From UBA5359 sp002410925 [NCBI: bacterium UBP13_UBA5359] (GTDB taxonomy: Bacteria; UBP13; UBA5359), in assembly GCA_002410925.1 (NCBI GenBank), contig DHPR01000013.1, forward strand, positions 1 to 64,000: a DNA stretch of 64,000 nucleotides, given 5' to 3'. The position numbers and the translations under genes are program-made. Below, piece after piece: positions 9,034 through 16,778 of the stretch (position 1 is the stretch's first letter; the number at the start of each line of letters is the position of its first letter). The notes beneath the pieces were generated by a model that was not told the DNA's origin, did not search any database, and saw nothing but the letters and a program-made list of their open reading frames with translations.

Positions 9034-9693
9034 TTGATCGGCACATTACAATCCGTTCGTCCAGCGTATCAGACTATGGTGGATGAGGAGGTCGTTTTAC
9101 AGGCGCGTGAAGGTAATCAGCAGGCGGCAGAGCACCTGATTCGTAAATATAAAAATTATATCAGAGGCAAAGCTAAAACCTACTTTCTGCTGGGAGCCGA
9201 TAGCGACGATATTATTCAGGAAGGCATGATAGGTCTCTATAAAGCCATCAGAGATTACAAGGAGGAGAGAGCTGTTTCCTTTAAGGTTTTTGCCGAAATA
9301 TGTGTAACTCGGCAGATAATTACGGCTATTAAGGCAGCTACTCGTCAGAAGCATAGCTTTCTTAATTCCTATGTATCTTTGAATAAGCCTATCAATGACG
9401 AGAACAGCGACGGGGCTACAATGGCTTCCTTCTTTGTGGGGAAAGAACAGGATCCGCAGGAGGTGGTTATACAACAGCTGATGCTGCGTAATCTTCAGGA
9501 GCGTATTCGAACCAGCTTAAGCCCTTTTGAGATGGATGTGCTTACGCTATATCTGGAGTGTAAATCATACAGCCAGATAGCCGAGACCCTCGACAGGCCG
9601 GTTAAATCCGTGGATAACGCATTGCAGCGTATCAAACGCAAGCTGGGCCGGGAGATCCTGGAAAGTGAGGAGCAGATAGAAGAAGCTGTATAA
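9034..9693 (+). CDS. sigH: RNA polymerase sigma-H (Spo0H-type)
   Basis: Sigma-70-family factor of 219 residues. Region 2 contains ADSDDIIQEGMIGLYKAIRDY (core binding) and FAEICVTRQIITAIKAATRQKH (-10 recognition); region 4 contains LTLYLECKSYSQIAETLDRPVKSVDNALQRIKRKL (-35 helix-turn-helix). This matches SigH, which drives early stationary-phase and sporulation genes in endospore formers and competence-type genes in others. TTG 9034 follows GGGGAGGGCGG. The yacP (NYN nuclease) gene that normally separates rlmB and sigH is absent; a 216-nt spacer with its own promoter replaces it. Confidence 0.92.
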   Translation: MIGTLQSVRPAYQTMVDEEVVLQAREGNQQAAEHLIRKYKNYIRGKAKTYFLLGADSDDIIQEGMIGLYKAIRDYKEERAVSFKVFAEICVTRQIITAIKAATRQKHSFLNSYVSLNKPINDENSDGATMASFFVGKEQDPQEVVIQQLMLRNLQERIRTSLSPFEMDVLTLYLECKSYSQIAETLDRPVKSVDNALQRIKRKLGREILESEEQIEEAV

Positions 9694-9754
9694 AGTGATT
9701 GATGCAACTCTGCCACAGGTAGTCAAAACGATCTAAATAGTGTAAAATAAAGGA

Positions 9755-9808
9755 CTGTCGGCATAAGACGACAGCCGTTTTCTCAGGCGGCCTTTAAAGG
9801 CCGCCTGA
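9755..9808 (+). terminator. Double-hairpin terminator region after sigH
   Basis: A 6-bp hairpin (CTGTCG 9755-9760 with CGACAG 9769-9774) is followed by CCGTTTTC. A perfect 26-bp palindrome then occupies 9783-9808, with arms TCAGGCGGCC and GGCCGCCTGA around TTTAAA. Together they would separate sigH from the iorA operon. Confidence 0.6.
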
Positions 9809-9854
9809 ATGTTATTATGTCCGGCGGCAAATTGTATGTGAGGAAGGTTATACC

Positions 9855-11621
9855 GTGAAGAAGCTTCTATCAGGCAATGAGGCTATTGCTCGTGGAGCCT
9901 GGGAGGGTGGAGCGAGAGTGGCCTCGGCCTATCCAGGAACCCCCAGTACCGAGATTATGGAGAAGATTGCAACCTATCCGGAGATTTACTCGGAATGGGC
10001 GCCAAACGAAAAAGTTGCTATGGAAGTAGCGCTGGGAGGTTCCTTTGGCGGAGTCAGAGCGCTGGTCTCCATGAAGCATGTAGGTCTTAACGTAGCCGCG
10101 GATCCCCTCTTCACCGCCGCTTATACCGGCGTTAACGGAGGCCTGGTGATTATAACCGCCGATGATCCCGGCATGCACAGTTCCCAGAATGAACAGGACA
10201 ACCGGCATTATGCCAGAGCAGCTAAAGTGCCTATGCTGGATCCCTCTGACAGCGCTGAAGCCAGAGAGTTTACCATGGCTGCCTTGGATGCAAGCGAGAA
10301 TTTTGATACACCCGTGCTGTTGCGCACCACCACCCGTATTTCTCATGGAAAATCTGTGGTGAAGACGGCAGAGCCATTGCCGCTGCGCCAGCCCGGTTTT
10401 CAGCCGAATAAAGCTAAATATGTCATGATACCTGCCTATGGCAAACGCCGCCATCTGGCGGTAGAGGAGCGTTTGAAGCGCCTGGCAGAGTTTGCCGAGG
10501 CTACAGCACTCAATAGAACGGAGTGGGCTGACACCTCCATTGGTATTATCACTTCCGGCATAGCCTATCAGTATGTCAAAGAGGTCGCTCCTCATGCATC
10601 AGTGCTGAAGCTGGGCCTTATCTGGCCATTGCCGGCTGCTATGATCAAAGAGTTTGCAGCCGGGGTAGATCGTCTTTATGTGGTGGAGGAACTTGATCCT
10701 TTTCTTGAAGAACAGATCAAGGCATTGGGGATATCCCTGACAGGCAAAGAAGCCTTCCCTGTTACCGGTGAGCTGAACCCCGAGCTGGTCAGAAAAGGGC
10801 TGAGGCTGGGCGAAACTGAAACTGGAAGCGCCGAAGCAGAGATGGTCAAGGCCATCGATTTACCGATGCGAGCGCCCGCTATGTGCTCCGGCTGTCCGCA
10901 CAGAGGCCTCTTTTATACTTTGAAAAAGCTCAAGTTGGTAGTTGCAGGCGATATCGGCTGCTATACTCTGGCTGTAGGCAAGCCATTGGAGGCTATTGAC
11001 ACCTGTGTTTGTATGGGAGCCAGTATCGGCGGCGCTATGGGCATGGAGAGGGCCGGAGTGGAAGGCGTTATAAGCGTCCTTGGAGATTCCACTTTTATCC
11101 ATTCCGGTATAACAGGTCTGATAAATATGGTCTATAACGGCAGCCATGGCACAGTAGTGGTGCTGGATAATCGTATTACCGCTATGACAGGACGCCAACA
11201 GAATGCAGCCAGCGGCAAGCGAATATCTGGCGATGAGGCGCCTGCTTTGGATATACCGCAGCTTTGCCGAGCCCTGGGCGTCAATGACATTCATGTGGTG
11301 GATCCCTATGATTTGCAGGCTGTGGAGAAGGCCGTTCGGGCTGCTGTGGATCATCCAGGCGTTTCTGTAGTGATCACCCGGCGTCCCTGTCTGTTGATAG
11401 ATAAAAAGGCACGCCGTCAGCCCGTTCGTCTGGACAACGAAGCCTGCCGAGGCTGTGGACTCTGCCTGAAACTCGGTTGTCCCGCTATAGAAAAGGTTCC
11501 CGGCGAGGGATGCAAAACCGGTATCAGAATCAATGAGACTCTCTGTATCGGTTGTGGTCTTTGCAATCAGATCTGCCCCAGTCGGGCTATAACGGTAGAG
11601 CGGGAGGAGAAGCGGTTATGA
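9855..11621 (+). CDS. iorA: Indolepyruvate:ferredoxin oxidoreductase, alpha subunit
   Basis: Oxidatively decarboxylates aryl pyruvates (from Trp, Tyr, Phe transamination) to aryl-acetyl-CoA, reducing ferredoxin; TPP- and Fe-S-dependent, cytosolic, works with IorB. The N-terminal pyrimidine-binding domain shows YPGTPSTEI and the TPP/Mg site is in GDIGCYTLAVGKPLEAIDTC to GVISVLGDSTFIHSG. The C-terminus carries two 4Fe-4S motifs, CRGCGLCLKLGC (C531-C542) and CIGCGLCNQIC (C564-C574). 588 residues is usual. GTG 9855 follows GAGGAAGG. The stop overlaps iorB by 4 nt (ATGA). Confidence 0.94.
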   Translation: MKKLLSGNEAIARGAWEGGARVASAYPGTPSTEIMEKIATYPEIYSEWAPNEKVAMEVALGGSFGGVRALVSMKHVGLNVAADPLFTAAYTGVNGGLVIITADDPGMHSSQNEQDNRHYARAAKVPMLDPSDSAEAREFTMAALDASENFDTPVLLRTTTRISHGKSVVKTAEPLPLRQPGFQPNKAKYVMIPAYGKRRHLAVEERLKRLAEFAEATALNRTEWADTSIGIITSGIAYQYVKEVAPHASVLKLGLIWPLPAAMIKEFAAGVDRLYVVEELDPFLEEQIKALGISLTGKEAFPVTGELNPELVRKGLRLGETETGSAEAEMVKAIDLPMRAPAMCSGCPHRGLFYTLKKLKLVVAGDIGCYTLAVGKPLEAIDTCVCMGASIGGAMGMERAGVEGVISVLGDSTFIHSGITGLINMVYNGSHGTVVVLDNRITAMTGRQQNAASGKRISGDEAPALDIPQLCRALGVNDIHVVDPYDLQAVEKAVRAAVDHPGVSVVITRRPCLLIDKKARRQPVRLDNEACRGCGLCLKLGCPAIEKVPGEGCKTGIRINETLCIGCGLCNQICPSRAITVEREEKRL

Positions 11622-12208
11622 GTAAGGTTAGCAACATTACATTTGCAGGCGTAGGCGGACAAGGCATTCTGCTGGCCTCCGATATGACTGCCAACGTGTT
11701 GATCTCAGCCGGTTATGACGTTAAGCAGAGTGAAATACATGGTATGTCCCAGCGAGGCGGCAGTGTTGTCAGCGATTTACGCTTTGGTCGGAAGGTTTAT
11801 TCACCGCTTATTCCTAAAGGAGAAACGGATATATTGATAGCCTTTGAGCGCTTGGAGGGGTTGCGCTCTATACCTCTGCTGCGTCCGGGCGGCATAGCAG
11901 TGGTCAGCGATGAAATCATTCTACCCGTGGGCTGTTCCGCCACGGATTATCCGGCAGATGCTCTGGAGCGTATAGCCGCCGAAGCCGGCGAGGCCATAAT
12001 AGTGAATGCAACCGAAACGGCAGTTAGGGCTGGAAACGCACGGGCGGCCAACATGGTGCTAATGGGTATTCTCTCCTGCTTGCTGCAGGTGAAAGAGAAT
12101 ATCTGGCTGTCCGCCATCCGTGAACGTTTCAACGGTAAGATATTTGAAATCAACGAAAAGGCCTTTAACCTGGGGCGAGAACATCAGGTTATGGCTGTGA
12201 CGAGGTGA
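11618..12208 (+). CDS. iorB: Indolepyruvate:ferredoxin oxidoreductase, beta subunit
   Basis: Gamma-type subunit of 2-oxoacid:ferredoxin oxidoreductases. NITFAGVGGQGILLASDM is the glycine-rich CoA/TPP-domain signature and SEIHGMSQRGGSVVSDLRFG is diagnostic of this subunit. ATG 11618 overlaps the iorA stop (ATGA) and follows GGGAGGAGAAG, giving 196 residues. It completes the IorAB complex. Confidence 0.93.
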   Translation: MSKVSNITFAGVGGQGILLASDMTANVLISAGYDVKQSEIHGMSQRGGSVVSDLRFGRKVYSPLIPKGETDILIAFERLEGLRSIPLLRPGGIAVVSDEIILPVGCSATDYPADALERIAAEAGEAIIVNATETAVRAGNARAANMVLMGILSCLLQVKENIWLSAIRERFNGKIFEINEKAFNLGREHQVMAVTR

Positions 12209-12212
12209 AAGC

Positions 12213-12629
12213 ATGCATACCAGAGAACTCTCCGTATTCGTAGAAAATAAGGCCGGCCGGCTGGCGGTGTTGACGAAATTGTTGGGCCAGGCCGGAATAA
12301 ATATTCGCGGTTTCTCTGTGGCTGACATGTCCGATTACGGTATAGTCCGTCTCATAGTGGACAAGCCCGACGAGGCTGCTGCTCTGCTGCGTGACCGCAG
12401 TTTTATTGTTCGTGAGAGCAATTTGATATGTATACGTGTTCCCGATCAGCCGGGCGGATTGAGTTCCATACTCAACATGCTCTCCGCATCGGATATAAAC
12501 GTGGAATATATGTATGCTATCGTGGATACCCTGATAGTCTTCAACGTAGAGAACCCTGATCAGGCAGAAAGCCTGCTGCTGGAGAGCGGGGTGAAAGTGG
12601 TCTCCGGACCCGAGGTATACTCACTGTAA
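12213..12629 (+). CDS. Tandem ACT-domain protein
   Basis: The 138 residues form two ACT domains: ELSVFVENKAGRLAVLTKLL (residues ~4-65) and IRVPDQPGGLSSILNMLSAS (~72-135). ACT domains bind amino acids and change the activity of a partner. Small double-ACT proteins are often encoded beside iorAB and paaK, so sensing of an aromatic amino acid or aryl acid is a reasonable inference; nothing in the protein is catalytic. It starts 4 nt after iorB with GAGGTGAAAGC before ATG. Confidence 0.85.
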   Translation: MHTRELSVFVENKAGRLAVLTKLLGQAGINIRGFSVADMSDYGIVRLIVDKPDEAAALLRDRSFIVRESNLICIRVPDQPGGLSSILNMLSASDINVEYMYAIVDTLIVFNVENPDQAESLLLESGVKVVSGPEVYSL

Positions 12630-12642
12630 AGGGAGGCAGAAC

Positions 12643-14118
12643 GTGAAAATAGCCATTATCCTGATCTATGCCATAGGAATGCTGGCAATAGGCTTTATCG
12701 GCCGCAACAAATCTAAAAGTACCAAGGAGTTCTTTCTCTGCGATCGCAATGTGGGGCCCTGGGTATCGGCTTTTGCCTATGGCACCGCTTATTTCTCCGC
12801 GGTGCTCTTTATCGGTTACGCCGGCAAGCAGGGCTGGGGCTACGGTATCCATACCATGTGGATAGTTATAGGCAATGCCATGCTGGGAAGCTGGCTCGCC
12901 TGGAAGCTGCTGGCTGCCAGAACTCGCGATATGACTATCCGCTTGGGAGCCATTACTATGCCGGAGTTTCTGGAAGGCCGATATGGCAGCCGGACGCTCA
13001 AAATATTGGCTGCAACGATCATCTTCATCTTTCTGGTTCCATATACGGCTGCTGTTTATATGGGGCTGAGTTACCTCTTTGAAATGACCTTGCAAATACA
13101 ATATATCCATGCTCTGATCTTTATGGCCGCTTTGACCGGCTGCTATCTGATAATGGGCGGCTATTATGCCCTTACTCTGACGGATTTCGTTCAGGGGCTG
13201 GTGATGCTGATAGGCGTAATTGTCATGGTTACCGCTTTGGTGGGGCAACAGGGAGGGCTTATACATGCCACTCAGAGCCTGATGAACCCTGAGTTTGCGC
13301 CCGGGCTTAAGGAAGCCGGAGCTATTCCCGGCTGGTTGACGCTATTATCGCTGGTATTTGTTACCAGTTTCGGCCCGTGGGGCATGCCCCAGATGGTGCA
13401 GAAATTCTATGCTATTAAAAGCCGTGACGCCATCAAGCCCGCCACTATAGTAGTTACGTTGTTTTCTCTGATAATTGCTTTTGGCGCTTACTATACCGGA
13501 GCATTGACCCATCTCTTTTACGCTGTTCCTCCGGCCAATCTTGATAATCTGATGCCCCTATTTCTAACTCAATTTGCACCGCCCTGGATCACTCTGCTGA
13601 TAATGATGCTGGTCCTGGCAGCCTCGATGTCCACGCTTTCATCGCTGGTTCTGGTTTCAGCTTCGGCTGTGGCCGTCGATATTTACGCCGGTAACGGCAA
13701 GCGTTCCGACAGATCTACAGTCGCCCTGATGCGGCTGCTGTGCGCCGGCTTTGTTGTTCTCTCCTGTGTGCTGGCTTTGAAGCAGCCGGCTGTTATTGCC
13801 GATCTGATGATAATCGCCTGGGGTACCGTAGCCGGCTCCTTTCTGGCACCGTATATCTACGGCCTTTTCTGGCGGCGAGCCAACACGGCCGGGGCATTTG
13901 CCGGACTTATTACCGGTCTTTTTACCTCCGTCTTTCTCTATATCAAGCTGGGCAAGCCCGGCATACCGTTGGCGGGAACTATAGCCATTCTCTTACCCTT
14001 GGCGGTTATGCCTTTGGTAACAATATTGACCAGGCCGATGCCGCAGGAGCATACGGAGCGCGTTTACGGCGAAGTCGGGCAGCCGGTGGCCGAGAAGCAG
14101 GCTGTGGCCGAGGCATGA
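12643..14118 (+). CDS. Sodium:solute symporter family transporter
   Basis: 491 residues with about 13 hydrophobic segments. FAYGTAYFSAVLFIGYAGKQGWGYG (residues ~45-65) and the region MPEFLEGRYGSRTLK fit the SSS (LeuT-fold) family. SFGPWGMPQMVQKFYAIKS and the AASMSTLSSLVLVSASAVAVDIY segment carry the usual Na+-site Ser/Thr residues. The substrate cannot be read from sequence. Its place between the ACT protein and phenylacetate-CoA ligase suggests an aryl acid or a keto/amino acid. GTG 12643 follows GGGAGGCAGAAC. Confidence 0.87.
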   Translation: MKIAIILIYAIGMLAIGFIGRNKSKSTKEFFLCDRNVGPWVSAFAYGTAYFSAVLFIGYAGKQGWGYGIHTMWIVIGNAMLGSWLAWKLLAARTRDMTIRLGAITMPEFLEGRYGSRTLKILAATIIFIFLVPYTAAVYMGLSYLFEMTLQIQYIHALIFMAALTGCYLIMGGYYALTLTDFVQGLVMLIGVIVMVTALVGQQGGLIHATQSLMNPEFAPGLKEAGAIPGWLTLLSLVFVTSFGPWGMPQMVQKFYAIKSRDAIKPATIVVTLFSLIIAFGAYYTGALTHLFYAVPPANLDNLMPLFLTQFAPPWITLLIMMLVLAASMSTLSSLVLVSASAVAVDIYAGNGKRSDRSTVALMRLLCAGFVVLSCVLALKQPAVIADLMIIAWGTVAGSFLAPYIYGLFWRRANTAGAFAGLITGLFTSVFLYIKLGKPGIPLAGTIAILLPLAVMPLVTILTRPMPQEHTERVYGEVGQPVAEKQAVAEA

Positions 14119-14192
14119 TGCTTCTTACAGCCGGGAAAGGAGCCGAGGCTCCCTTCCAAAATAATATTATAGAATAGAAGAAGGTAATTTCA

Positions 14193-15500
14193 GTGAAGAT
14201 GAAGATTTGGGACAGACGACGTGAATGCGCCCGTCGCGAGGAAATAGATGAATTGCAACGCCGGAATCTGGCTCACACCTTAAAATGGGCTTATGATAAT
14301 GTAGCGATGTATCGACACCGGATGGATAAAGCCGGTTTCGATCCCACTGCATTCAAGTGTCCGGATGATCTGCGCCGTTTGCCCTTTACCACCAAACAGG
14401 ATTTGCGGGATAATTATCCATTTGGGCTTTTTGCCGTTCCCAAGGATAAGCTGGTACGCATCCACTCTTCCTCCGGTACCACAGGCAAGCCGACCGTGGT
14501 TGGCTATACCAGGCGTGACCTTAGAACATGGTCCGAACTGGTAGCCAGAATGGTTACTGCTGCCGGAGTTACCCATCGTGATACCATTCAGATATCGTTC
14601 GGTTATGGACTCTTTACCGGTGGTTTCGGGCTGCATTATGGAATGGAGCGGGTGGGCGCATCCGTCGTTCCGGTTTCCAGCGGCAACACTCAGCGCCAAT
14701 TGATGATTATGCAGGATTTCGGCACTACCGCTTTAGTGAGCACTCCTTCTTACGCTATGTATATGGCCGAAACTCTGGCCGAAGCCGGTATAGATCCTGC
14801 CGGTCTCGAACTGCGTTACGGCCTTTTTGGATCCGAACCCTGGTCAGAGGAAATGCGAACCGAGTTGGAGCACAAATGGAATATTACCGCCACCGATAAC
14901 TATGGCTTAAGCGAAATCATGGGGCCCGGCGTCTCCGGTGAATGTCTGCTAAAGCAGGGTATGCATCTGGCCGAGGACCATTTTTTCTTTGAAATCATCG
15001 ATCCCAAAACCGAAGAGCCTTTGCCGGCAGGTGAAGAGGGAGAATTGGTTATAACTACCCTTACCAAAGAAGCCTTACCTGTTATTCGCTACCGCACCCG
15101 CGACATTACCCGAATAATTACTGACCCCTGCCCCTGCGGACGCACGCTATATCGTATGACCAGAGTTGTGGGGCGTACCGACGATATGCTTATCATTCGC
15201 GGCGTTAACGTTTTCCCCTCGCAGGTGGAGAGCGTGCTGCTGGAGATAGAAGGCACTCAGCCGCACTATCAGCTGGTAGTGGACAGGCAGGGGCAACTGG
15301 ATACCCTGGAAGTTTGGGTGGAGGTATCCGATAATCTCTTCTTCAATGAGATGAAGCGGATGCATGAACTGAGTGAGACCATACGTTCTCGCATAGAGAG
15401 TGTACTCGGCTTGAACGTCAAGATCAAGCTGGTGGAGCCCAGGAGCCTGGCTCGAAGCGAAGGCAAGGCCAAACGCGTTCTGGATATGCGGAAGAAGTAG
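14193..15500 (+). CDS. paaK: Phenylacetate-CoA ligase
   Basis: Adenylate-forming enzyme activating phenylacetate or related aryl acetates with ATP and CoA. The P-loop-like motif is [15 protein letters not shown] (residues ~90-104), [13 protein letters not shown] near 235 is the acyl-adenylate motif, RTRDITRI near 310 holds the ribose-binding Asp, and a C-terminal [14 protein letters not shown] hinge leads to the lid domain. 435 residues is standard. GTG 14193 or ATG 14199 may be the start. With iorAB it would interconvert aryl pyruvate, aryl-acetyl-CoA and aryl acetate with ATP gain or use. Confidence 0.92.
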   Translation: MKMKIWDRRRECARREEIDELQRRNLAHTLKWAYDNVAMYRHRMDKAGFDPTAFKCPDDLRRLPFTTKQDLRDNYPFGLFAVPKDKLVRIHSSSGTTGKPTVVGYTRRDLRTWSELVARMVTAAGVTHRDTIQISFGYGLFTGGFGLHYGMERVGASVVPVSSGNTQRQLMIMQDFGTTALVSTPSYAMYMAETLAEAGIDPAGLELRYGLFGSEPWSEEMRTELEHKWNITATDNYGLSEIMGPGVSGECLLKQGMHLAEDHFFFEIIDPKTEEPLPAGEEGELVITTLTKEALPVIRYRTRDITRIITDPCPCGRTLYRMTRVVGRTDDMLIIRGVNVFPSQVESVLLEIEGTQPHYQLVVDRQGQLDTLEVWVEVSDNLFFNEMKRMHELSETIRSRIESVLGLNVKIKLVEPRSLARSEGKAKRVLDMRKK

Positions 15501-15625
15501 GCAGGCACTCTCTCATAGCTTGATACTAGAAGCCTGTCTTTCACAAGAAGCTTAAATTGCCGGCTGCGAGAAGGCGCTGAGGAGCCCAAATCGTTAAACC
15601 TGCGGCTCAGTGAAGGAACTATTGC

Positions 15626-16471
15626 ATGAGAGAAGAGAGAGAGAACAGAAAAAAAGCAGAGATCCATCCTCACAATAGACTCAATGATCTGGACGGTGCG
15701 GCATGGCTCTTCTTTACTAAATCTGTCATATCCACCGCTTATAACAGTACCTACGGACATAAACTGCGCCGCCGTCACGGCGCCAACAAGCCCCCTCAGC
15801 TTATGCGTGAATTGATAGAATTCTTTACCAAGCCCGGCGAATCTATCTTGGATCCCTTTGCCGGTGTGGGAGGAACCCTTATAGGTGCCTCCATCTGCCG
15901 GCCTCTTCGTCGTGCTATAGGCATAGAGATCAACCCGGAATGGCTGGATATCTACCATCGCGTCTGTGAGCAAGAAGAACTGGTGGAGCAAGAGACCATC
16001 TGTGATGATTGCCGCATTGCCATGGCCGCTATGCCCGATGAGAGCTTCGATTTTATTGCCACCGATCCTCCTTACAGCATCCATCTTCCAAAAACCATGT
16101 GCCATCGTAATTTCGAGTGGGCTACCCGCCGCTCCGATTACAACATGCGTTCTGAGGAGGAGGGAGACCTGGCCAATCTGAAGAGCTATAGCGACTTTCT
16201 GAAGGCCATGAGCGAAATGCTGGCACACTGCCGCCGTCTGCTGCGATGCGGCCGTTATATGGCCCTGATAGTACGCAACAGCTATCAGGATGGACGCTAC
16301 ATCATGGTGCATGCCGATCTGGCTGCCCGGGCTGCAGAGGCCGGGTTGATTCTCAAAGGAGAGAAGGTTTGGTATCAGGCCGGATCCAAGCTTCGTCCCT
16401 ACGGTTATCCCCACGTCTACGTTCCCAATATAGCTCATCAGCATATTCTGATTCTGCGCCGGGAAGATTGA
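15626..16471 (+). CDS. Orphan DNA methyltransferase (DPPY type)
   Basis: The 281-residue protein has a SAM-binding motif LDPFAGVGGT (residues ~75-84), preceded by KPPQLMRELIEFFTKPGESI, and the catalytic motif ATDPPYSIH (residues ~145-153). DPPY points to amino-group (N6-adenine or N4-cytosine) methylation. The order motif I then motif IV differs from beta-class enzymes, whose N- and C-terminal halves here look swapped. No restriction gene lies nearby, so it is probably a solitary methylase; RNA as substrate cannot be ruled out. It stands alone, 125 nt after paaK. Confidence 0.8.
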   Translation: MREERENRKKAEIHPHNRLNDLDGAAWLFFTKSVISTAYNSTYGHKLRRRHGANKPPQLMRELIEFFTKPGESILDPFAGVGGTLIGASICRPLRRAIGIEINPEWLDIYHRVCEQEELVEQETICDDCRIAMAAMPDESFDFIATDPPYSIHLPKTMCHRNFEWATRRSDYNMRSEEEGDLANLKSYSDFLKAMSEMLAHCRRLLRCGRYMALIVRNSYQDGRYIMVHADLAARAAEAGLILKGEKVWYQAGSKLRPYGYPHVYVPNIAHQHILILRRED

Positions 16472-16528
16472 CATAAGCCCATTCTCTTTGATAGAATCAT
16501 AATGCTTAAAACATATTTTCCACAGCGG

Positions 16529-16604
16529 GCCGACGTAGCTCAATTGGCAGAGCAGCTGATTTGTAATCAGCAGGTTGCGGGTTCAAGTCCCATCGTCGGC
16601 TCCA
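16529..16604 (+). tRNA. tRNA-Thr (anticodon UGU)
   Basis: The cloverleaf is complete: acceptor GCCGACG (16529-16535) pairs with CGTCGGC (16594-16600), followed by discriminator T and encoded CCA. The anticodon arm CTGAT-TTGTAAT-CAG gives TGT, and GGTTCAAGTCC forms the T loop. A T-rich run (TTTTTTGCTCTTTTT) follows directly and may terminate transcription. Confidence 0.96.
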
Positions 16605-16684
16605 TTTTTTTGCTCTTTTTATGCGGGTTTCGGGGTTTTCCCGGAACCTGTTTTTTATTACGGGAGCAACGGCGGAAGCAAATA

Positions 16685-16713
16685 GGCGCTTTTGCTGTAG
16701 GGCAGCAAGCGCC
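16685..16713 (+). other. Stable hairpin between tRNA-Thr and the GHMP kinase
   Basis: GGCGC (16685-16689) and TTGCTG (16692-16697) pair with CAGCAA (16703-16708) and GCGCC (16709-16713), leaving a 2-nt bulge and a 5-nt loop. There is no T-run, so it may protect the RNA 3' end or be a terminator without a tail. Confidence 0.4.
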
Positions 16714-16740
16714 GACAGCCACAGCAATGCCGGAAGATGA

Positions 16741-16769
16741 TTGACAAATCTTTATCTGAAGACTAAACT
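16741..16769 (+). promoter_or_regulatory. Promoter placed almost on top of the GHMP kinase start
   Basis: A consensus TTGACA (16741-16746) and TAAACT (16764-16769) are spaced by 17 nt. Transcription would begin at about 16776, only ~3 nt before the ATG at 16779, and no Shine-Dalgarno sequence is visible. This predicts a leaderless mRNA unless translation starts further in. Confidence 0.5.
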
Positions 16770-16778
16770 GACTGATAT

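Noticed and set aside
16502-16744. 80-codon frame across tRNA-Thr
   Set aside because: It reads through the tRNA gene and its T-run; no family resemblance.
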